Positions 61,930 through 64,000 of a DNA stretch of 64,000 bases are shown piece after piece. Position 1 is the first letter of the stretch; every line of letters starts with the position of its first letter. Under the pieces are notes generated by a model. The model was not told the DNA's origin and did not search any database. It saw only the letters and a list, made by a program, of their open reading frames with translations. Location: assembly GCA_023408815.1 (NCBI GenBank), contig JAEYJO010000013.1, forward strand, positions 1 to 64,000, given 5' to 3'. The translations under genes and the position numbers were made by a program. This DNA comes from Bacillota bacterium. GTDB lineage: Bacteria; Bacillota; Clostridia; Lachnospirales; Lachnospiraceae.

Positions 61930-62110
61930 AATAACACCTCTATGCCTTATTATATAGTATTAAAAACCACATGGCAAGCACAAACTTAGATCCATATGGT
62001 GCCCATATACTTTTAAAGTCTCTCCTTTACTTTACGACTTTAATATGATAAAATAAAATATATTTAGCTGTAAAACTTTAAAGCAGAAAAGTATTCGGAG
62101 GTACTGCAAC

Positions 62111-62401
62111 ATGAATAAAAAAATAAGGACGGACGCTGTCGACCATCTATTTGATGGCTTTCTTAGTTTGAAGGATAAGGAAGAATGCTATAGCTTTTTC
62201 GAAGATTTATGTACGGTCAACGAATTGTTGTCCCTTTCACAGAGATTCGAAGTGGCTGCCATGCTTCGCGACCACAAAACTTATCTGGAAATTGCGGAGA
62301 AAACCGGTGCTTCTACCGCTACCATCAGCCGGGTCAACCGTTCCCTCAACTACGGCAACGACGGCTACGAATTAGTATTCGGAAGAATGGATGAAAAATA
62401 A
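62111..62401 (+). CDS. YerC/TrpR-like regulator
   Basis: This 96-residue helical protein has TrpR-like helix-turn-helix DHKTYLEIAEKTGASTATISRVNRSLNYG. Family members (YerC/YecD) are found across Firmicutes and are likely DNA-binding repressors of unknown targets. GGAGG is well placed before the ATG and a strong terminator follows directly. Monocistronic. Confidence 0.93.
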   Translation: MNKKIRTDAVDHLFDGFLSLKDKEECYSFFEDLCTVNELLSLSQRFEVAAMLRDHKTYLEIAEKTGASTATISRVNRSLNYGNDGYELVFGRMDEK

Positions 62402-62404
62402 TAA

Positions 62405-62441
62405 AAAATCACTTCAGCGACATTGCCGAAGTGATTTTTTG
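62405..62441. terminator. Bidirectional terminator between yerC and bactofilin genes
   Basis: The 11-bp stem AAAATCACTTC (62405-62415) / GAAGTGATTTT (62428-62438) is followed by T-runs on both strands. It ends the YerC gene and the bactofilin operon. Confidence 0.9.
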
Positions 62442-62465
62442 TTATCGTATATTTTACGGCCCGGT

Positions 62466-62885
62466 TTATTTCTTTTCCGCCGTATCTTCTTTTGCAGCTC
62501 CTGCCTTATATTCAGCCGCCTTCAATGTATTTTCCTGCGTATTCATCGTGCATTGCCCCTGGAAAACGGCGTTCTCATCGATGATGAGGCTCTTCGTTTT
62601 GATATTGCCGTTAATTCTGCCGGTAGCGGACACCTCGATTCTTCCGTTAGAATCCATGTCTCCCTGAATCGTACCGCTTACCATTATACTGCTCCCCTTC
62701 ACATTTCCGATTATCTTACCGGAAGAGCTGACAATTAATATTCCTTCCGAGCTGACATCTCCTTTTACCGTTCCTTCTATGCGGATCGTATCCTTTGCGG
62801 TAATATTTCCTTCCATTACCATATCCGCACCTATTACGCTGCTGATTTTTGCATTTAAATGTTCCGTAGTCTTTTTACCCAACAT
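62466..62885 (-). CDS. Bactofilin (polymer-forming cytoskeletal protein)
   Basis: This 139-residue protein has the right-handed beta-helix repeat of bactofilins: VIGADMVMEGNITAKDTIRI, EGTVKGDV, GKIIGNVKGSSIMVSGTIQGDM, GRINGNIKTKSLIIDENAVFQG, with short polar ends. Bactofilins form filaments at the membrane and often organise cell-wall enzymes. The gene follows a LytM-like membrane protein gene by about nine bases, a typical pairing. Confidence 0.94.
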   Translation of the reverse strand: MLGKKTTEHLNAKISSVIGADMVMEGNITAKDTIRIEGTVKGDVSSEGILIVSSSGKIIGNVKGSSIMVSGTIQGDMDSNGRIEVSATGRINGNIKTKSLIIDENAVFQGQCTMNTQENTLKAAEYKAGAAKEDTAEKK

Positions 62886-62894
62886 ATGTTCCTC

Positions 62895-63677
62895 CTAACC
62901 GTTGATTTCAATCATTTCCATTGGATCGATGTATGTATCTTCCTGCTTAATGCTGTATGCCATATCCGTATTCTCTTCCGCTATGACGTACAATATGGAG
63001 CCGCGCGTTATCTCGTCCCCAACTTTTACCATAGGATTGCCCGCATTGCGGTAAATAGTGATATAACCGTTTCCATGGTCGATACTGATAGAATGGCCGT
63101 ACTGCACATCCGTATCCACCGCTGTTACCGTTCCTGCACCGGAGGCTATCACATTAATGCCTGCCGCCGCCGTAAATATTACTTCCTTTGTATCCGTATT
63201 CACAATTGTATTTTCCTGCTCAGCATCCTGATTCTCTTCCTCAGCCTCTTCACCTGCAACTGCTCCCTCGGCCGTCTTTATCTGTGCCGAACCGCTGAGA
63301 GGAAATCCCTTAGGAATGCGGCTTTCTTCTTGCTGTGCCGCTAAGGCCTGCTCTGCCTCTACCTTCTGGTTGACGGTTTCGCTTAAGATAGAAACCTTTT
63401 CCGTCAGCTCCTCATTGGAAGCTTCCAGCTGTGTCTTTTCTTCCCTCAGCTGTGTGATTTGTTCCACTTGCTTCTTACTCCGCTCAAGAGAATCGGATAA
63501 AGTGATGGAACTGTATACCACATAGCAGACGAGAGCAACAAGCGCTACAAAAACAATTCCTGTTACGGCGCCCACCGCTCCCGCTCTCAGGTGAAACTGT
63601 TTTATATGATTCTTGGCGGAATCGGAGATAATCATGACCGTGTAGCTTATCTTACTCTTTCTCCTTTTGAGATCCAT
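62895..63677 (-). CDS. Membrane-anchored LytM (M23)-like protein, probably non-catalytic
   Basis: This 260-residue protein has a cytoplasmic basic start, one helix (GAVTGIVFVALVALVCYVVY, about 36-55), a coiled coil (about 65-115), an acidic linker and a C-terminal LytM fold (SGAGTVTAVDTDVQYGHSISIDHGNGYITIYRN, VGDEITRGSILYVI). The usual His of the metal site after NGY..., and the final HLHFE-like motif, are absent, so it is probably a degenerate regulator or scaffold. It starts at ATG 63677 with GGAGG ten bases upstream. It pairs with bactofilin downstream. Confidence 0.85.
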   Translation of the reverse strand: MDLKRRKSKISYTVMIISDSAKNHIKQFHLRAGAVGAVTGIVFVALVALVCYVVYSSITLSDSLERSKKQVEQITQLREEKTQLEASNEELTEKVSILSETVNQKVEAEQALAAQQEESRIPKGFPLSGSAQIKTAEGAVAGEEAEEENQDAEQENTIVNTDTKEVIFTAAAGINVIASGAGTVTAVDTDVQYGHSISIDHGNGYITIYRNAGNPMVKVGDEITRGSILYVIAEENTDMAYSIKQEDTYIDPMEMIEING

Positions 63678-63809
63678 AATTAAAGTCACCTCCAGTAAAC
63701 TCTCCATATTTTACCATAAGTGACCTTATAAACACAACTTTATTTAATGTTTTTGTTACATTCTTGTAATACTTTTACTCGGTTTCGGTTCTATTTTATG
63801 TAATTTCTA

Positions 63810-64000
63810 TTATTTTATTAGATATCCCTTACTCCGAAGTGCATCCCCAATCCTGTCGAGTATTGCCTCCGAGTCAGCTTCCACCGTATGAAAATGGACG
63901 CCATAGGTTAATTCATTCAAAGGCTTCGTCTTATATTTCAATGTCTGTTTCACGAAGGCATCCGCATCCGCTCTGCTGTTAATGATCAAATCCGCTGAAA
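63810..64000 (-). CDS. C-terminal part of an unidentified gene, running off the window
   Basis: About 63 codons are present, ending at TAA 63810. The visible end reads ...SADLIINSRADADAFVKQ..., LTYGVHFHTVEADSEAILDR and IGDALRSKGYLIK. The ADLIINS phrase recalls the end of uridine-kinase-like P-loop proteins, but this is weak. The rest lies beyond position 64000. Confidence 0.6.
   Translation of the reverse strand, partial: SADLIINSRADADAFVKQTLKYKTKPLNELTYGVHFHTVEADSEAILDRIGDALRSKGYLIK

Noticed and set aside
1..64000. CRISPR arrays, tRNA or rRNA genes, complete insertion sequences
   Set aside because: Reading both strands showed no regularly spaced repeats, no cloverleaf-like sequence with CCA-end features and no transposase frame.

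Overview
The window reads as chromosomal DNA of a low-to-moderate GC anaerobic Firmicute, most likely a member of the Lachnospiraceae or a close clostridial relative. The reasons are strong AGGAGG-type ribosome sites, TTGACA/TATAAT promoters, clostridial families (DUF1836, YerC/TrpR-like, a YolD plus Y-family polymerase pair with Firmicute LexA boxes, ATP-type PEP carboxykinase), and a group II intron sitting behind a terminator. This assignment is inference from gene content. No rRNA, tRNA, CRISPR array or complete insertion sequence was seen.

Layout. 1-1523: the 5' end of a group II intron immediately after the terminator of a chemotaxis receptor gene. 1690-11075: one minus-strand carbohydrate operon (solute-binding lipoprotein, two permeases, GH35 glycosidase, DgoD, DgoK, DgoA-type aldolase, IclR regulator) that should convert a galactonate-containing or galactonate-yielding substrate to pyruvate and glyceraldehyde 3-phosphate; its promoter carries a likely IclR operator. 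11282-16310: a small membrane protein and a BceRS/BceAB-like peptide-sensing module. 16326-23070: a hydroxyacid dehydrogenase, three very small genes, a drug-type ABC exporter, a lipoprotein, and a Crp-like regulator divergent from a DMT transporter. 23124-30388: exporters and their MarR regulators (one ABC half-transporter frameshifted), an MFS-CBS fusion, MntP behind a manganese riboswitch, and a MefA-like MFS protein. 30500-36171: an ABC system whose permease carries a coiled coil of about 460 residues, divergent from a TetR regulator.

36258-50321: central metabolism (pckA, acnA), a PQQ-type sugar dehydrogenase, a HEPN-like candidate defence protein, MsrA, a tautomerase, a nitroreductase, an SOS-controlled YolD/Y-family polymerase operon, a cupin, a VOC protein, RlmD-type methyltransferase and a small acidic membrane protein. 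50553-54657: PcrA, a tiny frameshifted zinc-ribbon gene coupled to it, and an SPFH/zinc-ribbon protein. 54842-58183: an orphan NMT1-type binding lipoprotein and a second chemoreceptor with a structured, terminator-bearing leader. 58184-58616: an AT-rich gene-free stretch. 58620-60701: an ECF sigma operon with anti-sigma and membrane proteins. 60856-64000: a frameshifted Hpt-like gene, DUF1836, YerC, bactofilin with a degenerate LytM partner, and the end of an unidentified gene.

Four places look like single-base homopolymer length errors or real slippage mutations (24610, 53190, 54837 and 61254). They should be treated together, because they decide whether four genes are broken.
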